A DNA stretch of 64,000 nt, from positions 2,887,501-2,951,500 of the forward strand of contig JALGQZ010000013.1 in NCBI GenBank assembly GCA_023105745.1. Reading direction: 5' to 3'. The translations under genes and the position numbers were made by a program. A model generated the notes under the pieces. The model saw only the letters and a program-made list of their open reading frames with translations. It was not told where the DNA came from and made no database searches. Positions 20,374-32,683 of this stretch are shown piece after piece. Every line of letters starts with the position of its first letter. The stretch's first letter is position 1. This DNA is from Austropuccinia psidii. Its lineage: Eukaryota > Basidiomycota > Pucciniomycetes > Pucciniales > Sphaerophragmiaceae.

Positions 20374-21287
20374 TGCTTGCAGACAACTCAACAGAGGACA
20401 ATTAGACCATTGTTGAGAGACTGGTGGAAGAAACTTGTCCAAGTTCTTCAACACCAATTTTCAATAAGGAAAAGAAAGCTAAGGAATTAGTCTTTCCAGG
20501 ACCCACTATTCAGGACTCTGAAGGTGAGTACCTCTTTTTAATTTCCATAAAAGATTTTCTTCTGAAATCTTTTTGTTTTCTTAAATTTTTATTATGACTA
20601 CTAGAGGAGGATCCCAGTACTCCATCCAATCAGATGGAGGTGGACTAAGAAGTAGAGTTGATTTTTCAAAAGGGAAAAGAAAGGGAAAAATCCCCAGTGG
20701 AACAGAATGCACACAAGGAGCTGCAACATTCAAAAGGAAAGTCCCAGATATGCACATAATTTCTGAACCAGAGTTGGAACTAAGTATGGGTAACTCCAAC
20801 AGGGACAAATCAGATTAAAAGGGCTCAAATAGACATTTATATGAGCCATTACAAGCAGTATTACATGGTGTACAAGGACAAAGATTGTAAAATGTTTTCC
20901 CAAACCCACCAAGGAGTGATGAACTCCTGGCATATCCTGAAAAAATTCCTCAAAGAGGAGGAAATAGTGAGATACTCCAATGGATGGAATCCACTATCAT
21001 CTAAGCGTGAAATAAAGAAGAGAAAGGAACACCATGTCAAGAAGAGGGAGACAAGCAAGGAAGAAGCCCCAGTAGCTTCTACCAGAAAGGCTCAATCCAG
21101 CCAACTTCCCCAAGAAGGGAAGAAGAGAAAGAAAAAGAATTTGAGGAAACCATATTCCCCAAGTGACAGGATCCCAAAAATCCAAGAATATTCCATGGCC
21201 AATGTCTTCAGCATGGCCAGAACCTTGATGGAATTTAAGGACAAACAGGAACAAAGAATGAGACAACCTCATTTCCCAAAGAAATAA
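20374..21287 (+). pseudogene. A2 spliced overlapping ORF (frame 2), mostly intact
   Basis: Same layout as in A1. Exons 20374-20523, 20605-20736 and 20803-21287 have lengths of 150, 132 and 485 nt, identical to A1. Intron 1 (20524-20604) has a perfect GTGAGT donor and a CTAG acceptor. Intron 2 has GAAAGT where a donor is expected and a good CAACAG acceptor, so the donor is dead here. Exon 2 also has a premature stop near 20652. The last exon keeps 148 open codons (MSHYKQYYMVYKDKD... to HFPKK), although the overlapping Gag frame has several stops in the same stretch. Confidence 0.6.
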
Positions 21288-23882
21288 CTTTGTCTCCTGA
21301 TGTTGTAGATACTTTAACAGAAATTAGAAATACTACTTTACCTCTTACAGACATTAAAAATAGTTTATTATCCCTACAAGAAATAAATAACAATCTGTCA
21401 TCTTTAACAAAAATTGCTGTACAAAATAAAAAATAAATTGATAAAATTGAATTTATGGTTGAAAAGAATAAACCAAAAATTTTAATTGACAATACTCAAA
21501 GATTAATACAAGGACAACAATAATTGTATAAATAAATAAAAGATATCAAAGAAAAAGCTTTCAAAATAAATTATGACGTGAGCATTGACAATTTAACAGA
21601 AGAATTAAACAAATTCAGTATTTCTGTTGGAAAATTTGAAGAAAAGACTTCATCACATCAAAAATTACTTCTAGAACATTTAGAAAAGAGTGATGAAGCA
21701 ATAATGAATATTAAAGATAACATTCAAAGTGAAATAAGATGTATTACTGAACAAATGGATAAAATAAATGAGGATAACTTAAATATACCAAAGTTATTAA
21801 CCCCATTTTCTCACATAAGAAGTCCTGTTAAACCAAAAGAGGAAATAACAAATTAATTTATAACAGACTTGAGTCATCAAGAAAATAACCAAGTCTTAAT
21901 GAAGGAAGCACCTCAATTGAAAGAATGGCCAACATTAACAGGTGAAGGTGAATATGACAATATGTCATTTATTGAAACAATTGATATGTTACAAGAAGAT
22001 TGTGCCATAAAAGATGAATTAATCACTGCAAGATTACATTCATTATTTAAAAAATCTGAAAAAAGATGGTGTTATGGCATAAGACAAACCAATGGTAAAA
22101 ATACCTGGTCTTGATAGAAGAATGAAATAATCACCAAGTGGGAAAATGATTCCTGGAGGTACAAGATAGAAAATGCATTTGAAAATTCTTTCTTTTACCC
22201 AGATAAGGATAAACCTTTGACTTGGTTCTTAAAACAAGCTGAAATATTAAATGAACTGTACCCAGAAGTGTCACAAAAGATGGTTCACATGAAGATACTT
22301 AAGAAATGTGGAGGAGAATTGGAACATGCCCTGAGAAGCAGCTGTATAGAGCCATGCTCCACAGAAGAGTATATAAATACACTAGAGGTTATAGTGACAA
22401 GACCTAAGATTGGTAGAGCTTGTAGAAAATTGGACATCGAAGGTCCAAATAAGCCATTTATCAAGAAAGATAAACCAAGGAACCCCTTCAATCCCAATAC
22501 ACCAAACATTAATGAGCAAAGAAAATGCCACAAATGTGGAGGTATTGGAAATTTAGCCAATAATTTCCTTAAAAAGGAAAAAATCAATGAAATTGTGGAA
22601 AAAGAAGACCACAATGACAAAGAAGAAGAATCTGATTCTGAAAGAGACACTGAAGAGTCAGAAACTGCTGAAAGTGATTACATTAATATAATTAATGCAC
22701 AAATTAATAATATTGATTGAATATATGAAGTATTAGATGTCAATTCAAACTTACCACAAGTTGGAACATCTGATACAAGCCTGACAAACATACAAGATGC
22801 CAAACTGTATAGAACCAAACAGCAAAAGGAATGGGACATACAGCTTGAAAGTCAAGGATAAGCATTATTATGGTTGAAAACCAAGAGGTAAAAGTTAACT
22901 TGGATACAAGAGAATACTGTACATGTGTTGGTAAAGGTTATTTGAAATCAATTGTACCAGATTGGGAAGAAAACCTTATACCAATACAAGAAGTTAGATT
23001 TAGTAGTGAAAGTGAAAGCATGAAGCCCCTTGGAATAATTGACTTAAAATTATTTTTTCCTCACCATTCACAATGTATAAGAGTGAAAGTAGAGTTTTTA
23101 GTAATGGAAAACTGTACTAGTAACCACTTTATATTTGGAAACAATTACTTGTCAATTTATGGCATAGATATCTTAAATAAAAAAGACAGATATTTTATGA
23201 TAGGAGACAATAAGAGGCAAAAATTTGGTTGTTTAAATAACACAAAGCAAAGTACAGTCATAAAAATGAAGAGAAAAGCCCAGAAAAAGATTTTTCATAA
23301 GGTACCAACTTAAAGAGGCAGAAGTAAATCAAGAATTAACAGAAAAAATGAAACAAAAATTTATTGAGCTCTTATTCAAATAGAAAAAAGCCTTTTCAAC
23401 TGACAAAGAGCCACTAGGTTCCATTATTTGAAATGAAGTAGACATTATACTTAATGTGGAAAACCCTTATTCACCCCTGTTAAGAAGACCAGCTTACCCA
23501 GCTAGCCCAGAGCTGAAGAAGCCTTAGAGGTACACATTAAATAATTAATTAACCATAGGGTATTACGGAAAGTAGGACATAATGAACAGCTGGAGGTCAC
23601 TACACCTGTTATTATTACTTGGCATAATGGAAAATCAAGGATGGTAGGGGACTTGACAGTTCTAAAATACCTGCACTATCCCTGACAGATATCCAATACC
23701 CAGAATCAATGAGACATTGACACAATTGTCACAGGCTAAATTCATTACAGCTATGGATGCTTTAAAGGGATTTCATAAAAATGTCTTAACAGATAATGCT
23801 GATAAGCTACTGAGGATAATAGTCCACTGTGGGATATATGAATATTTAAGGATGCCATTTGGTAGAAAAAATGCACCTTCCC
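20594..23882 (+). pseudogene. A2 gag, protease and RT start (broken)
   Basis: The Gag-Pol frame begins at ATG 20594 (MTTRGGSQYS) and stops at ~20816. It can then be followed with repeated stops through the coiled-coil region (21578-21856), capsid region (21869-22720), protease (22870-23313) and RT start (to 23882). The zinc knuckle has lost its His and last Cys ([14 protein letters not shown]). The protease DTG has become DTR near 22903-22911. Gag and capsid are in phase in this copy, which shows that the A1 break at 7119-7126 is a derived frameshift. Confidence 0.85.
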
Positions 23883-25709
23883 TGTGAGCCTTACAGGTAT
23901 TTTCATATACCCAAAAGACCACAAATAATAAATTAAGATACAAATATATATATAATAAATTTATTTATATTATAAAAATAAAAACTGGAATATAAATACA
24001 AATTTATATTTAAAAATCAAAATTTAATCATGATTTGAAAATAAAATTACAATAAAATTTAAAATGATGAAATTATATTTTTACTTGTAAAAATTAAGTA
24101 AAAATGAATTTTCAATAAAAATTGTAAAATTAAAATATTTTTGGTAAAAAGTTATATAAAATATATTATAAGTTTTTATCCAATAAATAAACATAAAGAA
24201 ATTATCACACCATTGGATTCCTCATCAAAAATAAAGTGGGGTCACCTCTGGATGAAATTTCTGTAACTCAACTCTAAATAAGCTTAAATTAAGTTTTTAG
24301 TATTTTCAATACAAAAATTGAAAATCCTCAAAACTTCCATTTAATTCACACCACATGTGGTGTTAACCATCAATTTTTGTGTTAAAATTGAGGTGTTGTG
24401 TTTAGTTTAGAAGTTATGAGGAATTGAAGTATTTTCAATTGAACTCAATTGAAATGTCAAAATGTGCGCATGTATTAAATAAGTGAACTTTAATTCACAT
24501 ATGAGGTGTCAATTATTACTGTATTGTACTGTACAATTCAATTGAATTACATATGTAAATTACAAGTATAATACATGATGAGGAATTAAAGGAAAAAATA
24601 AATTGGAAACATCAAAATTGGGGGGGGAAAGGAACTCTAGCTCTCAGGGGGAGCCAGAACGCCAAAATCCTTGCTGAAAGGCGTGGGAGGTCAAAATTAA
24701 TGCAAAAGTTCATTAATTTTGGCCTGGAATTGAGTCACAGGGTCTGTGACTCAATTGATGATGAGGTTTTGATACCAACCACGGTGGTTTTAACTGCTGC
24801 CAAGAGGGTAAAACTACCCTTAAGTTAGAACAATGTTATTAAAAGCAGATTTAACTGGTTTCTACGCCTCTTACACACATTCAGATGTGTTTTGAAGGCT
24901 CTAGACTAGGTATTGATATAGTAATGGCTGATTTAAGGGTCTAAAACGGCTAAAAATGGCTTAAACCAGCCCTTTTTTGGTCTAACCCAGGTTTCAATGA
25001 TGCCATAATTGGCTTTTCTGTTTTCAGACTGTTTTTCACGACTGACAAGAGTAAATTTCACTTTTGGAGTAAGAAAATTGATGGCTATAAAAGAATGTCT
25101 TCTTTGCCCCACTTTTCTCTTCATGTTAGAATCTTTTCCTTTTATTATTAGTTTAAACACTGTTAAGCCAATCAATAAGAGATTCCAACCACCTTTTTCA
25201 AATCATTTAAAACCTTTTAAAAACGTGAAAAAATCATTATAATCATTGTTTTTAACTCTCATAATCATCTTTACCCCTGAACCACCCCAAAAGTGAATTA
25301 AAGCATCTTTCATCACTGTTAGCTTTCTCACTTTGTTTCCAAATTCACTCTGGTCACTTTTGGGTGTGCTTTCTCTTTAATAGTCTTTTTTAAAGACTTT
25401 GTTCTTTGATTGATTGCTTGCAGTTTTCTGCTCAATTAATTCCAATTGAAATTTCTCTTGAAGAAATTTCTTTTGTAGCCTTAAATATCTCTTGTAGAGT
25501 ATTTTTGGATACATTTTTATTGTTGGTAAAACAATGAATCTTTATAATATTATTGCTTTATACTAATAAAGTTATAAACAATAAAATAGGCATGTTTTCT
25601 CTTAAAAATAATATTTCTTACTATTTTTAATTGATTTTTACCTTATACAAATTTTGAGGACAGGAAAAGTACTTGATTTTTAATCAAAGTTTCATATCAA
25701 TATCTTATA
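23883..25709 (+). mobile_element. C2: C-family solo LTR in A2 reverse transcriptase
   Basis: An 1827 bp LTR (TGTGAGCCTTACAGG...TCTTATA) with a perfect target duplication TTCCC at 23878-23882 and 25710-25714. RT codons resume directly after it (CATTATCAAAGG corresponds to HYQR). There is no internal region, hence a solo LTR. It has a TATA box TATAAAAG at 25086-25093 and the bZIP palindrome at 24728-24756. Confidence 0.93.
24728..24756. promoter_or_regulatory. Palindrome with two bZIP-type sites in the C2 LTR
   Basis: Perfect inverted repeat AATTGAGTCACAG-GGT-CTGTGACTCAATT about 330 bp upstream of the TATA box at 25086. The TGAGTCA/TGACTCA cores match Gcn4/AP-1 type sites. It could act as an enhancer or as an RNA hairpin; the sequence does not tell which. 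Confidence 0.6.
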
Positions 25710-26269
25710 TTCCCATTATCAAAGGATGATGCATATTGTATTTCCTGAAGAGTTACAGAAGGATGGTTAATTATTCATATTTATGATATCATAGTTTGCT
25801 CAGAAACTTGGGAAAGTCACTTAAAAAGACTAGAAGGGGTACTACAGAAGATAGTGCAAGTAAATATCAAAATTTCCTTGAAAAAAAATATTTTGCATAT
25901 AGTGAACTCAAAGAACTAGGACATGTTGGATCTGGACTAAGCTTGGGCATAGATAAAAACAAAGTAGCAGCAGTACTACTGAAGCCAATGCTCCAAGCCA
26001 AAAAAATAAATGCAATCATTTCTAGGATTTTCTGTTTGCTACAGACAGCATATAAAGGACTTTGCAATAATTTACAAATCCTTGTATAAACTCTGTGACC
26101 AACAGACATTTTATGAAATGACTGAAGAAAGAGTCAAATAATATGAGGAATTGAAAAATTCCCTCACAAATGCCCCATTTCTTCTACTGCCAGATTGGAA
26201 ACTACCTTTCAAACTATACATTGATGCTTGTTGAGAAGGATTTGGTGCTGCACTACACCAGACACAAAT
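25710..26269 (+). pseudogene. A2 RT palm to RNase H start (broken)
   Basis: Continues the RT after C2. The YIDD position reads HIYD (near 25775), so catalysis is lost. Recognisable downstream parts include [32 protein letters not shown] sequence in another frame, and the RNase H start (LYIDAC followed by a stop). The D solo LTR enters at 26270 after the bases encoding HQTQI. Confidence 0.8.
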
Positions 26270-27690
26270 TGTCAGGCTGAGTCTATATTGAAGTGGTAAT
26301 AAGAGTATTTACAACTAGAATTATGACTGTGAAACGTAGAAACTTGATTTAAAATAGAGGTTTTTGATTTTTAAGATGATTTATAAAATAATTAAGGGGT
26401 TCTACTATTGGATTATAGTGGTGGTGAGCGCTACTGAGAACCCAGGGTGCAATCTTACCAGTTGGGTTACTATAATAGAAGTTACAATAATTAAATATAT
26501 AATTATACCTGTTTATTACCCAAAAGTAAAACTGTTTTGGACAGTGTACTACGTAGGGTATTCAAGAGCAGGATGGGGAGACAATTCTGGCTGTGAAAAG
26601 CCTCCTTTTTATCCTGAAATGGGGTGGAAAGGGTGCTAGACCTTTCCACGTAGAGGAAGTGAAGATTTTTCACTTTCTGGTACTGGCTTGTGGTTTGCAA
26701 ACAGCCTGTATAGCCTGTATTGGGCTCATATGTGGTTTTGAAACCACATCTGGGCGGTTTTCACCAATACAGTGTGAAAATCTTCATCTGGGGACCTCAC
26801 AGCCTGATTCTGACATGTATGACGCGTAGAATGCTGTACAGAAACTGTATGGGACCCCAGTATTGACTGACATATGAGGTATTGAAGTAAAACCATGCTT
26901 CTGTGTTTATTTGACACCTCATATTCATGGTTATGGGATATTATCCCATGGTAAGGCTGTATATGACAGCAGGTGGGATTTCGACCTTAAATCAGCTATA
27001 GCTTTGTCAATTCTTGAGATATCAACCTCAAAATTGGTTTGGTGTGTAGCCCTATATGTGCTCTACATAATGGTACCTTATTTGATATGGGTATCATTAA
27101 ATATGGCAAAGTGATCCCATGTACAAGATTTTTGTACATTTGCCTGTTTTGGGCAAAAAGCTGTATTGAGCTTGTTTGCCCCATAACTTCTGCTGGAGTT
27201 GAGATATGAGGAAATGGATGAAACCATCAGATAGCCCTGATTGTGCTCTTTCCAAAAATACCCCACTTCACGTATCCCACACTAAAACTGTAGAAGTTAG
27301 ATGAGAGGTGAATGTTTTGTTCACCCTTATTTGGCCTGAAATTGACCATAACTCCAGTAATATGGGTGCTAGCTCATTTTGGCTGGTACCATTGGATAGC
27401 CCTGGCTCAGAGCTTCATTTTGAATACCCATTTCATGGGGTTAAGCCTCTCCTTCTAGATTTTAGATGAGAGGTGAAAATTAAGGTTTAAGCTCAGCAAT
27501 AACTTTGTTATTCCTTGTCCTATGGTGATGGGACTTATATTTTCAGGAAGAGGTGAGTTTCCTCTTTCTTTTGATACCTTTTGAGCGTATTTGGCTCAGC
27601 TTGATGTTTTGGTGGTATGTTGGCTATACCATTGGTTTATGGTATTTTGGCTGTCATGCTTGTGCTCTGGTTTTGAGTCACAGGCTGACA
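26270..27690 (+). mobile_element. D2: D-type solo LTR (1421 bp) in A2 RNase H
   Basis: Starts TGTCAGGCTG and ends CAGGCTGACA, with target duplication CAAAT at 26265-26269 and 27691-27695. Host coding sequence continues across it (the [10 protein letters not shown] region). It matches the LTR next to chromovirus B (1-419 plus 11071-11578, inverted), which identifies it as a solo LTR of that family rather than a DNA element. It represents the unoccupied form of the site where A1 inserted. A TGAGTCA motif lies at 27674-27680. Small ORFs inside look like chance. Confidence 0.9.
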
Positions 27691-29640
27691 CAAATCATCA
27701 ATGATAAACCTGTTGAAGGACCACTTTTCTTCATTCAAAGACAAATTAAGCCAACAGAAGAAAGGTATGGAGAAAGCCAAATGGAATGTCTTTTCTTAGT
27801 GTGGGCTTTAGGAAAGTTATATTATTATTTGGATGGTACAGTGTTTGCTCTGATTACAGATTTTAATGCTGTAAAATCTTTGTTAAGCATGAAGAGACCA
27901 AATAGAAATATGCTAAGATAGAAAATTTCAATCCAAGAATATAGAGGAATTATGAATATAGCTCATGTATCTGGAAATATTCACAAAAATGCAGATTGTC
28001 TTAGTAGATGGAATTTAGAAAATACACCTGAAAACCCACATAGGTACCACAGGAAGAGCATCATATAGATGGCATATGTGTCACAGATATTGGCACAGAA
28101 TTCTTCAATAAAGCTAAAGAAAGCTATAAGATGGATAATAAATGTCATATTGTATGCCAACTTCTGATGAAATACTGCAAAGACCCATCACTCTCATCCA
28201 AACTAGATGAAATATGGAAAAAAGCATATTATGAAGGAAGATTCCACCTCCTTGATGGAATACTGTATAATAGGACAAAACACACATTTGTTATGACCTT
28301 AACAGATAGGACCTTGATGAATATTATATTACATGAATGTCATGATAGTGTTGCATCTGGACATCTCTCAGAAGATAGGACACTGGAAAGGGTTGAAACC
28401 TGCTCTTGGTGGCTAAATTGGAGAAAGGATGTTGCAGAATACTTCCAAACCTGTGACAGATGTCAAAAGGAAAACAGAGCCACAGGCAAGCAATTTGGAA
28501 TGATGATCCAAATTCAAGAACAAAAATCCCCATGGGAAATAGCTCACATGGATTGGGTAACAGCCTTACCTCCAAGAGGAGACAGGAATTATAATGCATG
28601 CATAGTACTGGTTGACAGATACAGCAAACCTCCAATGTTCTTACCATTTCATAAAGATGACACAGCTATGGACACAGCCATAATTATATTGAATAAAGTT
28701 ATTAGCCGGACAGGCTTATTCTGAAATATCATAAGTGACAGAGACCCAAAATTCACTTCAGCATTATGGAAAAACCTCCATAGGTTTTTTGTAACAAAGT
28801 TATCATTCTCAACAGCTTACCACCCTCAAACTGATGGTCTAGCAGAAAGAATGATACAGACCTTGGAAGACATGATCAGAGGATTCTGTGCTTATGAACT
28901 AGAATTCAAAGACTTTGATGGCTTTACCCATTATTGGTGTACCTTAATACCAGCTCTTGAGCTGGCATATAGAACATCAATCCATTCTTCAACTGGAAAA
29001 ACACCAGCAATGTTAGAAAAAGGTTGGAATCCAATACTTCCTTATGATACCCTCAAAAAGGACTTAGTGGATATACATCCAACAGAAAGAAGTTTTAAAA
29101 TGATGCTTGACAAAGCAAGACATCATGCAAACAGACTTATGCAGGATTCTTTCAAATATGCAAAAGAAAGATGGGATAAAAGTCATAAACCACCTGACTT
29201 TAAAGTAGGAGACTTGGTCTTGGTATCAAATCTCAATTCTAATAATATCAAAGGCCCAAAGAAATTTAAAGATTCCTTTGCAGGACCATTTATGATAAAA
29301 GCACTACATGGACCTAATTCTGTGCAATGAGAGCTAACAGGTGACCCTATGAGCAAACACCCAAATTTACCTGTAATTCTGATAAGACCTTACATATCAA
29401 GTGACAAGGAATTACTTCCACTAAGAAATAAACCCCCACTTGAGATCCCCCTCTAGAAGAAGGAGATGAGAAGAAAATTGTAAAAGTCCTTAAAGAAAGA
29501 AAGACAAGAAACAAAAAGGAAAGGGTATACCTGGTAAGGTATAGAAACCCAATTCAAGGGGATGAATGGCTAATTGAAAGGGATATAACTAATTCTGATA
29601 AGCTACTAAGAAGGTTCAGACACAAACAAAGATCTAAAGA
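27691..29640 (+). pseudogene. A2 RNase H, integrase and C-terminal tail (broken)
   Basis: RNase H resumes at 27691 ([11 protein letters not shown]) and ends around 28020. Integrase follows: HHCC site in [13 protein letters not shown] and FQTCDRCQ (28330-28470), first core Asp in [11 protein letters not shown], then a stop at 28723, then [12 protein letters not shown] and [14 protein letters not shown] (28735-28870). The GPF module is near 29280 and the basic chromodomain-like tail at 29490-29640. The catalytic triad is conserved although stops interrupt the frame. Confidence 0.85.
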
Positions 29641-29762
29641 ATAGAAAAGCTAAGAATTATTGAGCTTCAAGACTAACAAAGTCTAATGAAGAGGTAGGAC
29701 AGTGGATAATACCCTGACTAACTATATCAGCTTGTGGTACAATATTTGTTGGTGGTAGGGAA
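29641..29762 (+). other. A2 3' untranslated stretch with purine-rich tract
   Basis: Short non-coding stretch ending GGTGGTAGGGAA directly before the 3' LTR, the probable plus-strand primer. Confidence 0.55.
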
Positions 29763-31624
29763 TGTGAGCCTTTTAGATATAACCACATATCCAAGAAGGT
29801 CACAAAGAAATTTTTCAATAATTATTTCTTTTAAATAATTATCTTAAAATAAGTAAAAATGCCAGAAAAGGAATAAATGCTTCATTATCTTAGAATATAA
29901 TAAGTAAAAATTCAGAATAAATTACACTATTAGATTCCTCATGATAAAACACACATATACCATTTTTATGGCATATCTGTAAAGTCAATACCTAATGAGT
30001 AATAAGTACAAATGCCATAAAAAGACACAAATTCTGATTTATCTCAGCCACCAATAAAACAAAATGTGAAATGGATTTCACCATCGGTTTCCCCATGAAA
30101 GCCTACACATAAAACAGTTTTATTCTATATCTCTAAAGTTAATACTTAAGGAATTGAGCTGAATATATGCACTTTTATGATCAGTACATACATCCATGGT
30201 TTTTAGCTAATATCTCCTGAAATATACATGATAGAGAGTTAAACCTAAAAAAAATTAACACTTAATTACTTTAAAAATACAGATATGAACTTTATTTGAA
30301 AAGTTACAAACAAGGTTATAACTTGTAAAGGTTTATTGAGCAAAATTGCTAGAGTTGTTGACCACTTCATTGTGAAAGTGGTTCAAACTTAAAATAATGT
30401 GGAAAATCAGGCTCTACTATTTCATATGTGAAGAATTATGTACTTCATATCATAATATTCAAGGTACAATCCCCTGAAATCATGGTTTGAAGTTTAAAAT
30501 AGTAAATTTTGACAGAAAAGATGAGTTACAAGAAAAATCATCAAAGATAGAGTTTTGATGATTTAGTTATCAAAATTCACTCTCTGAATGGCTGTAGCGT
30601 GTATAACTTATAATTTATCAATCATCAAAGTTTAAGCTTAAAATTGATCATTTATGATCACTCACTGTAATCTTATTTTAAGCTTAACAGTCATATAAGT
30701 GATAAAACTGGTGAATACTATTATATTATGTTTAATAATGAGAAAATCCACGAATTTTAGGCTTCTTCCAAGCCTGTGATGTCATTAAACTTAGAGCTAT
30801 AGTGATAACTCTAAATAATGGCGTAATAATGAGATAAGATGGTTTAATTATGATGCAATCATCACTAAACCTTAAAATACTGATGCCTTCCAGTGTATAA
30901 AATCATTAAGCGTCTACTAGAAGACTTTTGGACTATAGAAGGGAGGAATTTACCATAAATAGAGCTTTTTTACTCTATTTCCCCCTCAGACGCATCAAAC
31001 ACAATAAAACACTAAACAAAAAGGTAAAATCCTTATTCTTTACATATAAATCTCTTATATTATCAAAGACCAAAGGTAATCTTTATTATAGTCATCAATA
31101 TTGACGTGCTTACTCCAATTGCTCAATTGTTCTTGTTATATTTCTCTAAAAATCATATTTTCCACATAAAATTAAGAATATTTGTGATTTCTCTTATTTT
31201 ATTTTGTAAATACAGCTTAAATAAGTTTTATTTACATTCTTTTGGTGTAAAGTCTTTCAAAATGATTATATTAAGTGTTAAAAGTAGGTTATTTCCTTTT
31301 TTTATAATAATTTCTCTCTATTCTTCCTTTTAATAATTTCATTATTAATATAAATAGTATTTCTATTGATATATAACTTTAATATTGGTAATATTATTTT
31401 CATTAATTGGTTTTTATGCCTTTATAATTTTTTAGTGACAATAATAAAGATCTTTTCGATATATCTACTTTTATTATATTATATTTATTTAATAATATAA
31501 TTATTTTATGCCATAATTATTAAAATAATTCTTTATTTTATTCATTAAACTACTAAGGATATTCATAGTACAATTAGTGAAATATTTGTAACATTTACTT
31601 ATTGTTTCATAGTCAAACCTTACA
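29763..31624 (+). repeat. LTR shared by A2 (3' end) and A3 (5' end), 1862 bp
   Basis: A-type LTR, TGTGAGCCTTTTAG...CCTTACA. To the left is the A2 body. To the right, after only about seven bases, the gag capsid region of A3 begins, with the primer site and gag N-terminus missing. A TATA-like ATAAATAGAGC lies near 30955, and a good donor motif AAAAAGGTAAAATC is near 31020. Confidence 0.9.
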
Positions 31625-32683
31625 TTTCAAGAGGATTATTCCATACCAGATTAATCAATAACTTCAAGATTTCATTCATGATTTGAAAAATATGCAAAAG
31701 GATGGTATTATGGTATAAGCCAAACAAATGGCAAAAACACCTGGTCTTGGTGGAAAAATGAAATAATCACCAAGCTGGAAAATGATGCCTGGAGGTACAA
31801 AATAGAAAGTGCATTTGAAAATTTGTTCTTTGACCCACACAAGGATGAATCTTCAACTTTGTTCTTAACAAAAGTTTAAAGATTAAATTCACTGTATCAA
31901 GAAATGTCACAAAAAATGGTGCACATGAAGATACTCAAAGAATTTGGAGGAGAGCTAAAACATGCCCTGAGAAGCAGGTGCATAGAACCATGTTCCACAG
32001 AGGAGTATATTAATGCACTGGAAGATATAGTGACAAGAACCAAAATGGGCAGAAATTGGAAGAAATTGGATATTAAAAGTCCAAATAAACCATTTATTAA
32101 ACAAAGAAAACCAAGAGAACCTCTCAAACCCAATACATCCAACAACAATGAGCAAAGGAAATGCCATAAATATGGTGGTACTGGATACTTAGCTAATAAA
32201 TTCCTCAAAAAGACAAAAATCAATGAACTTGTGGAAATGGAAGACTACAATGATAAGGAAGAGAAATCTGATTCTGAAAAAAGATAATGAAGACTCAGAA
32301 TCCTCTGAAAGTGATACAATTAACATAATTAATGCAAAAATTGATAATATTGACTATATGAAGTACTAGATTTAAATTTAAACTTACCACAAGTTGGGAC
32401 ATCTGATACAAACTCACAAAAATACAAGATGCCAAACTTCATAGAACCAAACCTGAAAAAGGAATGGGATGTACAGCTTAAAAATCAAGTATAAGTATTG
32501 TTATGGTAGAAAACCAAGAGGCAAAACTAAACCTGAACACAGGAGCATGCTGCACCTGTGTTGGTAAAAATTATTTACAAACAATCATACCAAATTGGGA
32601 AGAGAAAATTATACCAATACAACATGTTGAATTTAGTAGTGCAAGTGAAAGCATGAAGCGCCTTTGAGTAATTGACTTAACAC
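31625..32683 (+). pseudogene. A3 truncated gag and protease start
   Basis: Homology starts inside the capsid region (QEDYSIPD at 31632) and runs through the zinc knuckle, which is destroyed (CHKYGGTGYLANKF), and the protease (LNTGACC where LDTGAYC is expected). The sequence stops at 32683, where the E LTR is inserted. There are several frameshifts. The missing ~1.7 kb of leader and gag 5' part must have been deleted when the tandem pair formed. Confidence 0.85.

Larger units (their letters stand above)
18009..31624 (+). mobile_element. Element A2: full-length but decayed A-family element with nested insertions
   Basis: Plus-strand relative of A1: 5' LTR 18009-19902, gag-pol remnants, 3' LTR 29763-31624. 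Three pieces of pol are separated by a C solo LTR (23883-25709) and a D solo LTR (26270-27690), each with its own 5-bp target duplication. No target duplication surrounds A2 itself (AGTCC left, TTTCA right), because its right LTR also serves as the left LTR of the truncated copy A3. Many stops interrupt the polyprotein. Confidence 0.9.

Noticed and set aside
26270..27690. Could be a MITE or DNA transposon because its ends are inverted (TGTCAG...CTGACA)
   Set aside because: Five-base duplication, TG..CA ends and identity to the LTR flanking chromovirus B fit a solo LTR better.
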